A stretch of 64,000 nucleotides of DNA from Botryotinia globosa (GCA_014898425.1 RCSZ01000011.1:2221554-2285553); one strand, 5' to 3'. Shown: positions 38,501 to 52,179, counted from the stretch's first letter. Made by a program: numbers and translations. Notes: generated by a model not told the origin, from the letters alone.

Positions 38501-39000
38501 TATATAATAATTCCTTGCTTGATATAATCTTAATCTTATAATTCTATAAATATTGTAATAAAAGTTTGTTAATAAGAGAAGGTAGAAATCCCGGATATAG
38601 ATTATAAAATCAGGGAGGTAGTTTATTTTGAATCTTTAATATAAAAAGAATAAATTAATCTGTCTTTTCTATAAACTTATTAATATTATTATTTATTAAA
38701 TCTTAATATAATTGAATAAAATTCTTAATTATTATGTAATATAGATCATAAACCCTATCTAATTTATCCCAGAACATTTTTGTAATATAAATATTGTTGT
38801 TCTTATAAAATTATATAAAATTATTAATTATAAAAAACTTTATATTTTGTATTTCGAAATGGATACTTTGCACAGCATTAAACAGCTTATTTGAGGAATT
38901 TGATGGTAATAATAATAATAAAAATAAAATGTTTTAGTTCTATAATGGTCTTTTATATTTTCTAGAATTAATAATAAATCAAACTAAAACTGATTTCAAG
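35520..39000 (-). pseudogene. Chromovirus 2 pol: RT, integrase, chromodomain
   Basis: The RT is unusually open (103 codons, 37983-38294): LNTLYYIKIYIKLNIITIFN, WKIVFITCFGLFELLIIPF, QNYINYIL and YLNNILIYSEN. Both catalytic Asp residues of YLDD are Asn. The integrase C-terminal part at 35967-36248 (93 codons) reads NNIISEIISISLFFTNY, then SNLLYQKKQKFLKTNEI, then IQSIQKYKDY; this matches the segment after the core in fungal chromoviruses (SESTGISPFFANYG). The chromodomain tail near 35525-35610 reads ENLQNQKEIIIVFYLIHPDK (from WEP.ENL.N....I..FH..HPDKP). Other parts are broken by stops. Confidence 0.9.
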
Positions 39001-41515
39001 AATAAATAATTAGAAATTATCCTAATTTGAATATCCGCTTTATTATTGATATAATAAATATAATAGGGGTTTTTGTTTTTATTGTTTTCGAAATTAATAG
39101 TATTAAGGTTTCTTTAAATATTCAAAGCCTTGATAGATTTAAAAATTGCTAATTAATCTCAAAATAACAAAAATTTAACTTCGAAATTTTCGTCGATAAT
39201 ATTTTCTATAAAAATTAATCTCGGAATAAGCTTTTGTAAAGGTGATTTGAGATTGATTATAACTTTATCATTTTTTGATAAAGTTATTTTATAATTATCA
39301 AATATATCAAGAACAATAATTGTTATAATATTAATAAAATAATAATATTTTGAATAATATATAAATATAAATTTGAATATTATTGCTAATCAATCAATAA
39401 TAGAATTATAATATTAAAGCCAAAAAAAACTGAGGATTAATAGATCTACAATTAATAAAATAATAATATAAAACAAACCAATCTTTTGATAGTTATTGAT
39501 TTATATATCTAGAAATATATATTAAAAAAGAATATTGAAGAGCTTTTTATTAATTAGAAATAGATAACAAATGTAAAAAAAAGATTATATAAATATTTGG
39601 AATTTAAAAACAATTTTTTTATTAATAAAACTATAGCCCACAACTCTATTATCTATAAAACTAATAAGCAGAATAATTATATTAAATATAAAAAAGATTT
39701 TTATTGAGATTTTAAAAAATTTGTTATTTATTATTCTAAGATATAAAGAATCCTTAGATATAATTGATCTTTTAATTTACAAAAATAAATTTCCTATAAA
39801 AAACCTTGATTTGCAATTGTAAACCAAAATTAATCTTTTGATATATCAAACTAAAGAATAAAGTTTTTATTTTTTTTTGAATAAACAAATCCCTTAATAT
39901 ACTTTTCCAAATCAAGCTTTTGAATAAAATTAGAAGGGATTGATGAAGTATAATATAATAATATAATTAGAAAACGATTGATAAATAGAAAATAATTAAT
40001 AGGTGGGAATAAGCTTTGATATAAGAAATTGATAATATTGTGATAGGATTTAAAGCTTTAATATTAATTAATTACAAGAAAATAATTGATATAAAGGTTG
40101 TATCCTATATTAACATTGATATTATACTTTATATTATTAACTTATTTCTCATTGTAATTGTCTTTAATATAATTTGATTTCTTATAATAAAAACAAAAGT
40201 TAAAATTAAAATATTGCTTTCAAATATAGCAGGGTAGAGGGTACTAATCTTATCAAACAATATCCAATTGTATAGAATCATTAAATAACTTTAATATAAA
40301 AAAAGTTATAATTGAAGCTAACTTTTTATTGTAATACCTCAATTGATTATAACTAAAATTAGTACCCTAACTTTTTTGTTGATTATCAAAATAAATTTTC
40401 TTTTCTAAATTATCATAAATATTTTGTTACTAGATTATCTACATATCAATATTAATAATAAAGGGTTTATTAAAACAATTGATTAAAACATCGATTAATT
40501 TTTGTAAAACCTTAAACTTGAGATTAACAATTTGTTATTCAATAATTTTCTTACATTTAATAATAAACTGCTTAAACTCAATAATGAAATTACTAAATAA
40601 AGTTTTTCTCATCTTACATTTGTTATAATTTATAAAAACCTTTTGTAAAAGATTAAGGGTTTAATATTGTTTATTCAATTCGCTTTAAATGCTTATTATA
40701 ATACATTATCTAAAAAACCAGAAATCAAAATTGTATAGATTATCTATAATCATATCGAAATATATTTGATTATTTATATAAACCGAATTAGAAAATAAAC
40801 TAACAAGAAATATAATCTATTAGAATTCTAATTCATTCTTATAATCTATAATTAAATAATGATTGATTACACTACAAAATACTATATACTAATTCTAATG
40901 TTTTGCAATATTTTATTTATTATTATTAAACTTTTCGAAAGAAATAAAATATTTTTGATAAAACAGAGCTCTTGGATTATTATGAATAGTAATTTTTAAT
41001 ATTTTAATTGTATCTTGCAATTCAGCAATTTATAATTAAACTTTGTTAACTTAAATATATACTACAATAACTTGTTTTTGTAATAAAATTATAATTATTT
41101 CAATTAAAATAAATACAATTTGAATAGTTACGAAATATATAATATTCAAATTGTGAAATAGATCTATAAATAAGGAAATATTAGCTTCAATAAAATTGAT
41201 AGTATAATTCAAGAAAAGGAATTGTAAAAGTAGATTAAATATAGCCACTTAATTAGCTATCTCTAAAATATTTTTATAACTATAAAATATTCTTATAAAG
41301 TTCTCAATAATAAATCAACATAGATATATTTTAGTATAATCAAATAATTTTACTAAAAAATAACAAAGTTATTTACAATAGATCAATAATAAATTTAATC
41401 AATGTAATTGGGTTATAATTTCAATAGAATTAGAATAATTGGAGTAATCGAAATACAATTTGAATAAATGTTTTTAAAATAAAGCTATAATAATTTCTAA
41501 ATAAATAATACAAAC
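39001..41515 (-). other. 5' interior (gag/protease region) of chromovirus 2
   Basis: Lies between the 5' LTR and RT on the - strand, where gag and protease should be. The open frame 41051-41248 is a string of hydrophobic residues from AT-rich DNA with no gag motif. Two copies of the 25-bp palindrome occur here (39261-39285, 41346-41370). Confidence 0.55.
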
Positions 41516-41665
41516 TATCAAGGTATGGGTAAAGATTTATATTATATTATAAGGATTCTAAATATTATAAAAAATTGAGGCCTTATTATAGGAAGTAGGG
41601 TATACTAAGGGTATACTAAGGGTTCGTACTTAAGACACGAAGGCAATATAGTTGGCGCCGTGACA
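41516..41665 (-). repeat. 5' LTR of chromovirus 2 (150 bp)
   Basis: Ends AATATAGTTGGCGCCGTGACA on + (after its start TATCAAGGTATGGG), so on the - strand it begins TGTCACGGCGCC. Better preserved than the 3' LTR. It is followed at once by TTATT. Confidence 0.95.
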
Positions 41666-41669
41666 TTAT

Positions 41670-42474
41670 TGATTCTTTGAATATATATAAAAATAAATTT
41701 CTATATTTTAAATATAGTTTCCTTATTATTAAAGTCAATCTTAGATTCCTTTATTCCTATATCGTCTAGAAATAATATAACTATTTTAGAAATTAAATTG
41801 CTTAGAATTTTTATAATAATTCTATAGAATTAAATAATAGAGTTAATAATACCTTATAATAATATTATATAATATAATAATCCAAATAATATTTGAAAAA
41901 CAATTATATTGCAATTTTCTATAATTAGAGGAATCTAATTATAATTCAAAAAGAAATCGATTAAAGAAATGATTCGATATTTTATAAAGTTTTCCATAAA
42001 AATATTAATATCTAGAAATAGATTTGTATTTTTAATTAAATATTTGTTGAATTTAATAATTATATTTATAAATCTATAAATACTAGAAATCTTTTTTATT
42101 ATTAAAAATCATAGGTTTTTATAAAATCTATTTATATATTCAAAAACTCCTTGATCTATTCTTTCTTAAAGTATTTTGAATATAATCTTAATTAAAACTT
42201 TTGGAATAGAAAATCTAGATGTTTATTAAGCTTTATATAAAATAATTTGTATTTCCTCCTTTTGATCTTTATTCTCTAAAGAAATCGTTATTCTTCTTAA
42301 TCTTTTGCTTTTTGGAGTATTGAAAAGTCTTTTATTATTCTGCTCAGGGTTAGGGCTATCTTCATTATTATTATTGCTTGATAGGATTAATTTGTTCTGC
42401 TCTTTTTTATTGGGCTCAAAGTATTTATTGTTATATCTATTTTTTAGATTTTGTTTTAAGATTGCAAAGTACAA
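41670..42474 (-). pseudogene. Tandem element: pre-RT segment and reverse transcriptase (A/B junction)
   Basis: On the - strand the 82-codon open segment 42226-42474 (KQNLKNRYNNKYFEPNKKEQ, then ISLENKDQ, then LYKA) runs straight, through two stops replacing Trp-Gln, into RT: TSRFSIPKVLI, then QGVFEYINRFYKN, then YRFIN, then FMENFIKYRIISLIDFFLNY (from SLIDFFSGYDQ), then a VFQ-[ILV]-LFGLLYY block (from AFQTPLGLLR) near 41880. The DFFSGYDQ-type RT belongs to a large fungal Ty3-like clade distinct from the YLDD chromoviruses here. The frame crosses the tandem junction at about 42246, so the two units meet inside a coding region. Confidence 0.82.
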
Positions 42475-45400
42475 TTTATTCTTGTAATATTTTTTAATAG
42501 ATTTGGTGTTTTTAAAAGTATATAAAAGAAAGTTCTTGATATCTTTTATATAATATTGATATTAAATGTTGAATTCATTATTGTTTATAAAAAGAAGTCT
42601 AATAGCTTTTTTAAATATAGATAAATTATTTTAAGGGAGTTTATTAACAAAAATTTATTTAATAGGATTTTGAATAGTTAAGTAATACTCAATTAGAAAT
42701 CCAGAAACTTTATATTAATTGTTATTAATGATATATTTGTTGAAAATAGATTTCAAGTTATAATATATATTTCTAATATTTTAATATTTCAATTTATTTT
42801 TTAATATAAAATCTAAATTATCTTCAAAAAGTCTTTTTATTATAATATATGATATAATTAATATTATAAAAGAAATAATATCTTTATTATTGAATCTGAT
42901 TCTGAATATTATAGGATTTCTTACAATTACAAGTATTTAATTATAATTAGTTTTTTTAACAAACTATATCGAGACAATCAAATGAGTATATTTTATATAA
43001 TCTTTCTTTGAAATAATATTCTGAAAATAATCTTTTTTGAAAAGTTTATTAAATATTTCTAAAATAAATATAATAAAATTTTGTTATATTATTTTATATT
43101 TCGATTTTGATTTTATTTTATTATATTTTATTTTGAATTTTGATTTTTTAGATTGAGAGTAAATGATATATATAATGAGGTTATTTATATATCTAAATCA
43201 ATATTTAATATAAAGTTCTTTTACATTTTTATATATAAATATATAATCAAAAATTTTATTAAATTAAATAATAACAATTAAAAAAGAAATAGAAATAAAA
43301 CGAAATTTCTGATTTATATATTGTAATATAATAATTCATTAGATTTTTAGGTTCCATTTGAAGATTTGTTGTATTAGAAAGTAATAATAATAATAAACAA
43401 ATTCAAATCTCATATTCTTATAGTGGTTGTAGTGATAGTATATTTTTATGGATTTTTAAATCAAAGGAGTATAGATTTTTTTAATGAGATGAAGATATTT
43501 ATTAGATTCCATAGATTTATATATTCTGAGCTTATAGACTGTAATCAGATCAGTAACAAAAACTTGAATAATTATAAGAGTAGTAGCATTACATTTAATA
43601 GATTTGAATTTTAATATACTAAGAAACTTTATCTTTCTTTTCTTATTAATTACTATATTTTCTTTGAATTAATAGAAGTACTTATTGTTAATACAAATAT
43701 TATTGATTTGGTTTTGATATTTATATAAAAACTGAAAACATTTTAATAAATCCTTTTAGTTTATATATATAGTTTTGAATTTAAGAATACTAGCAAATTG
43801 ATATAAGTAATAGTTATAAAGATTATCAGGTATTTTATTTATCAATATTACTATTGCTTTTCAATTTATTTATTTTGTAATATATTTTTCCTTTAATAGA
43901 TGAAATTAATCCTTTGATTATAGAACATTTTCTTTATATTTATATATTTTGGATTGATTGATATTATCATTTTTATTTTTTTTATTTTTATTTTCTAATA
44001 AAATACTTTATCGAAATATAATTTTATTTATTAAATATTTATTAAATAATTCGATATTTTCATTTATTATTATCAAATCAAATCTTAATTATCTTTAAAG
44101 ATTTATAAAAACATTTTCTAAAAATAGAAAGAAAGGAATTTGTAAAAACTTGATAATTGAATTTTTAATAGAAAAGATATCTTTGAAATAATCTATATTA
44201 ATTTTTTTAAGTATTTCAATTATATTATATTAAAAATTAAGTTTTTTTATTTATTTATTGTTTTATTTGAAGGATTTATTAAAAAGTTTTTTATTCAAAA
44301 TTCTAAAAGCAATTTTGAATTTGGAAGGTATCAAATATCAATTAATTTAAATTCCAAATTTTGGGTTTCTAAAAAGTTTATGTATAAATTTCTTATTAAC
44401 TAATTCCAATATAGTTTTTAGAATAATAATTTTAATCAATTTGAAAAGTTTATTGTGAAATTTTGTATTATAAAATATAATCAAAATTATAGTAAATGTT
44501 ATATCTTTTTGTAAGTAATTTTAGTATATATGAATTTTGTTAATGGCTTTTTATTATAGTTTATAGGATTTTTTTATTTTAAAGAGGATAGTTTTATTAT
44601 CGATTTTTATTTGCTTTATTATTATATAAGCTTTGATATAAAAATTATTTTATAGAATTAGAATTATAATTATCTCTATTAATGTATTTGCTTTAGCTTT
44701 TTATTCTTCTATTTATATATTGAATTTAATAAATTTTATATATTGTTGTTTTTTCAAAAGTTTTTATATAATTTTAAAGGTTTTTAATATATTAAAAAAC
44801 TAAGTATTATTAATTATTATTATTATATTATAATATATACATTATAATTGAATATCTAAATATTATATAGTATAGTTTAATTCGTTATTAAATTATTTAA
44901 ACATTTTGAAAGGATTTTTCAAAAAAGATAATTTTATTAAAATTTAGTAAAATTATATAGATTATTTAAGGAAATGTGAAAGGGAGTTGTTCTATATGTG
45001 ATAGTAAAAGATTGAAGTATTAGAGTGATTAAGAAAGAAGGTAATAAAGAGAATAAAAGGATTATAGATTAGTGAAAATATTGGAAAAAGAGAGAAAAGT
45101 ATTTTTATTTTATAAATAGTTTTTTTTGTTTTATAATATTGAGGAAAGAGATGTTGTAGAAAATGATTTTTGAAAAATGAAGAAAAAGAAAGAAAAATTA
45201 TTTTTTTAAATAAAGGTAGGTAAAAATACTTTTTTTTATTAAAAGAATTTTGTAGATAGTTATTCTTTTTGTTGTATAAGAAAAAATATTATTTTTATTG
45301 TTGAATTGATAATTGGGATTTTTATAAATATATAATTAGTATTTCTTGAAATTATATTTAAAGATTCTAATATATTGTTTGTTTATATATAATCAATTAT

Positions 45401-46299
45401 TATTTTCGAATTATTAAAGTATTAATTTATATAATTAAATCTTTATAATTTTAATAATATTTTTAATGAATCCTTATAATTTAATTAATTATTATTTTTT
45501 TTAATATTATTGTTTGAAATTGAAAAGTATTCTTTTTTCCTTTTTATAAATTTCTTAAAACAAGATTCTGAATAGGTTTTATTAATTGAGATTTTATTCA
45601 TTTTTTTTAAAGTATAAATATTTTTGTTAAGATTTATAATTATTATTTGGTATAGTTTAAGTTATTGATATATAAGCTTCTTTTTATACGATATATTAAT
45701 TTTTGATTGTAGATTGTATTGGAGTATGATATCTTTTGAATTGATATTTTTGTTTGTTATATTATTATTTTTATCGAAATATTCTTTTTTGTTTAAACAA
45801 TAATGTTTTTTATAAAATGTAGTTTTTTTTATATCAATATTGTATATTTCTAATTGTTGAAGGTATAATATTAATAGGTCTGTTTAAATTATTATTGATT
45901 TTCAATTAAGGATTTTTTAGATATAGAATTTTATTTCGATAAATAATATTAGATAGTAGTTATAAATTATATAAAATGGAATGAAATTAATCGATTAGTA
46001 TATTATAATTTTATTAATAAATAATATTATATTAAAATATTTTAATTATTTTTCTTTTTTATTTATTATTTTGAACAATTTATTAATAATAGATCTATAA
46101 TTTTATTCAATTTAATTATTTACTTTAAAATTGTATATAAAGATTTATACTTATTGAATACTATATTTTTTTTAAGAAATATATTATATATATTTTGTTC
46201 TTCAAACTATCATCTATCAAAACTTTATTGAAAATAAAATGATAATAAATAATAGATTATATAAAAGCAATTATTATTTATAAAATTATATTCTAAAAA

Positions 46300-46730
46300 G
46301 CTTTTCTTTCTATTCATTTTAATAAATCATTCTTAAAAAATATTAAATATTTGTAATTATTATTTGGAAATATATACATAATATTTAATCTATATTTTTG
46401 CTAATATATACTTACCCATATCGAATATAAAGATTCTTCCTAAAGATTTAATTATTATAATTGATAATTTAAATAGAAATTAACAAATTTCTTGATAATA
46501 TTATATATCCCTATCCAATAATACAATTATAATACTTTATCAAAAATACTTTTCATTTCTTTATAATTATAGATTATATATAAATTATTAATAAAAACAA
46601 TCCATTCCATTTTATTATCGATTATCTTTTTAGAAAGTAAATACTTTATATCAATCTTAAAAAAATAATTATTATAAATATAAAATCCGAGAGTTTTTTT
46701 CTTAAAGTTTTTAAAAACTTCTTTTATCAT
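46300..46730 (-). pseudogene. Integrase zinc-binding region, unit B
   Basis: 67 open codons (46527-46730): EVFKNFKKKTLGFYIYNNYF, IDIKYLLSKKIIDNK and LYIIYNYKEMKSIFDKVL. The last block corresponds to H...GH....T..KV of the H2C2 zinc finger, with both His codons now Tyr (CAY to TAY, a C-to-T change). Downstream toward 46390 the frame continues with stops into KKFVN, the position of the Cys pair. It is clearly the same gene as 33998-34198 in unit A. Confidence 0.75.
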
Positions 46731-47689
46731 ACCCTCAGGTTTTTATAATAAAATTAAATATCTAATTATTTCTTAACTTTCTTTATTATATATTAAATCT
46801 AATATATAACTTTACTCAAATTTGATAAAATTATATAAAACAAAAATATCTTAAATATTATTGAGCTTGTTAATAATCTATTCATCAATATTATCTTCTT
46901 AAACTTTTTTTTATTGAAATTCTATAAAAGTATTTAGTCTATAAAAAACTTTATTTACTATAGTATATATTATTCCTTTTATATATCGAATTTCGAAATC
47001 AAAAAATCTAATCTATATAATCCATTTTATTATTAGAACTTTTAAAAGATTTATTACTACTTTATTTAATTGAATAATAAAAATCTTAACATTAATTTCA
47101 AGAATGAAATACACTCTATATAAATTATATCTATATTTCCAAAAAACCTTAAACATTTCTTTATATTCTTTTTTTATAATATTATAATTCTTTTTTATAT
47201 TATTCTATAATTCATTTTCAAACCTAATTACTATATATTTACCATTAAGTTTTTAACCTAATATTATACCCCAACCATCGAAACTAGTATCTATATCTAA
47301 AATAATTATTTCAATTATTAAAGTATTTTTATAATTTAATAATATTAAAATAGAAGGTTTGATTAGTTCAATTTTTAACAAATCCATAATATTTTTCTAT
47401 TCTCTTATCCATACAAATTCCTAATCTTTTTTCAATAAATGATATAATAATTTAGCTTTTTAAGCAAATTATTCGATTTAAATATAATAATATATATATA
47501 CATTTAAAAATATATAAATTTTTGTCATATTTTTAAATTCAGACTAATTTATAATTCAAGTAATTTTTGATTATTATAAAATTCACCTTTCAGATTTTAT
47601 AATGTACTCTATAATTTCTATATTATCGAAATATCATTTGAATTTTATTTCAATTAAACATTCTATTCTTTCTATGTATTCCAAGGTTT

Positions 47690-48280
47690 TATTAATCCCT
47701 TAAATATATATAAAAATAAATTTCTATATTTCAAATATAATTTCCTTATTATTAAAATTAATCTTAAATCCCTTTATTTTTATATCATTTAGAAATAATA
47801 TAACTATTTCAGGAATTAAATCGCCCAGAATTTTTATGATAATTTTATAAAATTAGATAATAGAATTAATAATACCTTATAGTAATATTATATAGTATAA
47901 TAATCCAAGTAATATTTGAAAAACAATTATATTACAATTCTCTATAACTAGAGAAATCTAATTGTAATCCGAAAAAAAATCGATTAAAAAAATGATTCGA
48001 TATTCTACAAAGTTTTTTGTAAAAATATTAGTATTTAAAGATAAATTTATATCTCTAATTAAATATCTATTGAATTTAACAATTATATTTATAAATTTGT
48101 AGATATCAAAAATCTTTTTTTTTACTAAAAATTATAGATTTCTATAAAGATTATTTATATATTCAAAAACTTTTTGATTTATTCTTTCTCAAAGTATTTT
48201 GGATATAATTTTAATTAAAACTTTTGAAATAAAAAATCCAGATGTTTATCAAGTTTTGTATAAAATAATTTATATTTTTT
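47690..48280 (-). pseudogene. Reverse transcriptase remnant, unit B
   Basis: Nucleotide-level copy of 41670-42257 with mainly transition differences, on the - strand, carrying the same DFFSGYDQ-clade RT. The pre-RT segment that should precede it is absent because homology stops at 48280. The uninterrupted target of chromovirus 2 lies at its left edge. Confidence 0.75.
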
Positions 48281-51200
48281 ATAAAGAAATTATTTCTTTT
48301 TATACTTATCCAGTATATATCTAGTTAAAAACGAGTATTTCTTTTTAATTTAATAAGTAGATAAATAATAGTTTTTATTTGTAAATAAAAAGTATTTTCT
48401 CAAAATCTATTTTTTTATATCTATTTATAATTAAATGATAATCTTTAGATTTCTTATTGAATTGTAGGATCAGGTAATCTTTTCATTTTTTTGAAAATTG
48501 TAAATAAAGATTTCTTTTTCTATATCTTTCTAATCAATCACTTTTCCCTTTTAACCCTTTATTTATAAAATTCTTAGATTGATTTGAAAGAAATATTTTA
48601 TTTATTTTATTTTTATATAAAGTATTTATATAAAACAAAAAACAATTTTGTTAAAATTCAACAAAATTATTTTCTGGTGAGAAGTATAAACTTGTTCTAA
48701 TATATTATTCCTTAGATGTATTAGATTTTAGTTTTCTAGATTTGAGATTTGGAAGGATACAATTATTTTTTATTTAATATATTAAATGTTTATTTGGTTC
48801 TTTTGATTATTATTTATTATTATAATATATTGCAATTTATTTTTGTATATAAATATAATTTTATTTGTAATAAATTATAATATTCTAAATAACAAATTGT
48901 TATATATATTTTTTATTATAAATAAACTAATAATATTTAATATTTTTTTAAGGGATACATATATATCCTTATAAAAACCCTTAATATTAATTTCGAAAAA
49001 ATTGATTTCAATAATAATAATTTAAATCAAATTGATTAATAAATTAAATTTTATAATCAAATCGATATCGATTAAATTAATAATCAAATCGGAATTTGGA
49101 ATTGTTTTAATAAAATCTTAATCATTAAAAAATACTCTGATATAAAAAAGATTTTTTCTATTATTTTTTATAAAAATATAAATAGAATTATAAATTATAT
49201 TCAAATAGAAAACTTCTACAATTCTAATTTATTCTGAAAATTTGAATAAGATAAAAAGTTTGTTAATCAAATTTATTATATAGTTATTAAAGCTTAATAA
49301 TTTTATCAAATCATTTATTTTCATAGTTTACCTTTTCCATATATTAAGATATTCTTTGATAATAAAACTTATAATAATAAAAATTGTAATCAATAGAATA
49401 TTCTAATCGATTTCCTCTATTATTCTATAACTATTATTTATTACTTAAGGAATTATTCATCTTCTAGATTTCTAGATTTTATTCAATATTTTTTTAATTA
49501 CAACTTTCATTACAAGATTTTTAAAATTATAAATATAAATTTCTATTAGTTCAGTTTGTATAGATTTTTAAAAGGATATTTCGATTATAAATTATTAATC
49601 AAATTTAAAGATTTTGTTTGCAAATAAAAATATAGATTTTGTAAAAATATTCGGATATAATTTGATTACTTTATTCAAATTATTATGAAATAATTTTCTA
49701 TATTTTCTTTATATTTCTTTTATAATATTAATATATTTTTAAATAATATATATTTTCCCTTCTAATATAATATCAATAGATTCTTCCTTGATATTAATAA
49801 AATATAACATTTCTTTATCCTCAAAGAATTTTAATTAATTATTTTGAAAAGCTCACAACCTAATCATTTTTATTAAACTAAAATTGATTCTATTATTATA
49901 TATAATTAAAACAGGATTATTTGAACTATCTATTGATCTTTATATTAACTATTCTAATTTATTATAATATATAAATATTTTATCAAAATACTTTTTAAAA
50001 ATCAAATAATTTTTCTTTAAAGTATAATCTTTATTATTAAATTATTCATTATTGTAATTATAATATATTCTTTTGTAAATTGTATATACAATTTCTATTA
50101 TTTCTAAATCAATAATGATATTGATAATAATAAGCATTATAACCTATATAGATTTACAAATTGAGATTTAAAACATTTTTATTATTTTTGAATCGAAAAG
50201 AATCTAACAAATTTCAATTTTTTTTTCAAACTTGAAATCTGATTATATTTATTTCTTTATAACAAATATAAAATTCTCGAAAGTTTTTATTATTTTCTTT
50301 ACTTTATCATTTTTTTAAATTATTAGGATTTTCACTTTCTTTCAAATTTTTATAAACAAAATAATAGATTTCAATAATTCATCGAAATTGAAATCCTTAT
50401 TATCACTTACATTAAAAAAAAAATATTAGAATTTACTCTCAATATATTAAATTATCCAATTAAATACTTTATTTTAATCTATTATACTTAATCATTTCAT
50501 ATTATATTTGATTTAAATAATATATTTTTGAAAAACTTTAAAAAGCATATTTTTAAGAAATAATTTAATAATTTCATTTTTTGTTGAAACTTTATCTTTA
50601 ATTAATTATTATATAATTTGATTATATTATTTAATAAAATAATCAAGATTATTATATTCAATACCTCCTTTTTATCTATACTTTTTGGTAAATTTTTATA
50701 AATATTTACAAGAATATATTTTCTAAAGAATATTATTATTAAGATATTTTTTAAGAAAAATAGATTTGAAATGTTTTTTTCAATTTTATTCTTTAGATTG
50801 CTATTTTTTTATAGTTTTAATCTTTTTTTAAAATATACAATTTATTTATAAAAAGATTCGTATTCAGAAATCTTTATTCAAAATATAATAATTTTATTGA
50901 AGTTATTCTATACCTTCACACCACTCAATAATATTGGAATTTTTGAATTATAATATATCAATAATTTTAGGAAATAACATTAAAAATATAAGAATTCTTA
51001 AAAAGTATTCTAAAAAAACAGCGAATTACTAAATACTAAGATTTTCTTTCAAAAAATTTAGATTGAAATTTTTATCAGGTTTTTTATTTTTATTTGTTTT
51101 TTGATCGAATAAAAAAGAAATATTTGATTTGAAAATATTTTTTTCAAAATTATTTATATTAAAAATATTAGAATTAATTAATAAATTTGAAAACTTCGAA

Positions 51201-52179
51201 TTTATAATTAAATAATTATTCTAAATTTTAAATTTATTATTAAAATCAAAAGCTAACATAATATAGATTTTATTATTATACTAAATGATTTTGTTTTTAT
51301 TAATAAATAATTATAATAATTAAATAATTATATAAAAATTTAAAGAATCTTTAATATAATATAAATAAAAATTCAATTATTATTTTATTCACTTTTTTTC
51401 TAATAATTTTATTAAATTTTGATAAAATTACCTTTTTTTCTCAAACTTATATAATTACAAATTTATTTATAAAAATTCAAAAATATAAATTGATAATTTA
51501 TCCTAAAAAATTCAAATTTCAGATTTCTTTTAAAAGTATATTTGGAAATTTGTTTTTAAAAACAAAAAAATTATCTTCATAAATAATCCTTTCAATTAAA
51601 TTAAATAATATAATATTTCTGATCTCAATATAGATTATTTTTGAATTTCTTAGATTAATTAAGTTTTATTTAGATATAAATATAACCAAAATAATCTTGA
51701 AAATTCTAAATAAATTTAATATTTATTAAACTTTGAATATAGAAATAAATACTAATCAATAAATCTTAAATCTATTTTATAAAAAAAAACTTTTTTCTTT
51801 AAAATCAAATCTTTATTTAGATTTCTATAAGTTTTACAAATAACAAAACTTTTACAATTTGTTTTTATAATTTTTCAAAAGAAATAAAAATAGTTTAATT
51901 AAAAACAATTTCATTTCTAATTTAGATTTATATAAAATTATAAATCGATTTTAAAAATAAAGTATTTGTTTTTTCCCTCTCTCCTTTCATTATCAAATCA
52001 TTGTTACTTTAATTCCATTGTAATACTGAATAATTCCTTATTTTCTTGTTTCCTATTAACTTCTTCAAATCAATGACTTTCTACTTTTTAAAATAATTCA
52101 AAAATTCAGATTTATATACAGTTTTTTAATCTTTCAATATTCTTCTCTATATAAATCATTAATATAAAAGAATTGAAAA
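48281..52179. other. AT-rich DNA, probable unassigned retroelement interior
   Basis: About 3.9 kb with no clear domain. Several frames on + near 49320-49700 keep long aromatic-rich stretches, but I could not match them. Palindrome copies occur at 48644-48668 and 51405-51429. If 29098-29322 and 52180-52483 are LTRs of one element, this is part of its interior. Confidence 0.4.

Larger units (their letters stand above)
35089..41665 (-). mobile_element. Ty3/gypsy chromovirus 2, complete but RIP-inactivated
   Basis: A 6,577-bp element with two 150-bp LTRs and a perfect TTATT target duplication. On the - strand: 5' LTR at 41516-41665, RT at 37983-38294, integrase C-terminal region at 35967-36248, chromodomain about 35520-35700, 3' LTR at 35089-35238. 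It inserted between RT and integrase of tandem unit A, and the intact empty site is preserved in unit B. RT has YLNNILIYSEN instead of YLDDILIYSEN. Confidence 0.96.
29643..42245 (-). mobile_element. Tandem unit A of a Ty3-like element, split by chromovirus 2
   Basis: The parts 29643-35088 and 41666-42245 align end to end with 42246-48280. Without the chromovirus (6,577 bp plus one 5-bp target copy) the unit is about 6.02 kb, the same as unit B. Order on the - strand: RT (about 41670-42240), then after the interruption the integrase H2C2 region (33998-34198), integrase core and the rest, ending with the pre-RT segment at 29659-29856. The unit is therefore cyclically permuted: a complete element would start inside unit B and end inside unit A. 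Confidence 0.88.
42246..48280 (-). mobile_element. Tandem unit B of the Ty3-like element
   Basis: About 6.03 kb, directly adjoining unit A, same orientation. RT lies at about 47700-48270, integrase zinc-binding region at 46527-46730, pre-RT segment at 42246-42474. Homology to unit A ends at about 48280, at the same point in the element where unit A's left homology begins (29643); about 12 bp (TTTGTATTTCCT-like) are shared by the two ends. Internal LTRs could not be fixed by eye; by order they should lie between the integrase end and gag, roughly 43000-45500. Confidence 0.88.

Noticed and set aside
41051..41248. Hydrophobic ORF on - inside chromovirus 2
   Set aside because: In the gag region but with no gag motif; apparent membrane helices come from base composition.
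42305..42487. 60-codon ORF on +
   Set aside because: Antisense of the pre-RT segment of the tandem element, which has homology support on the - strand.
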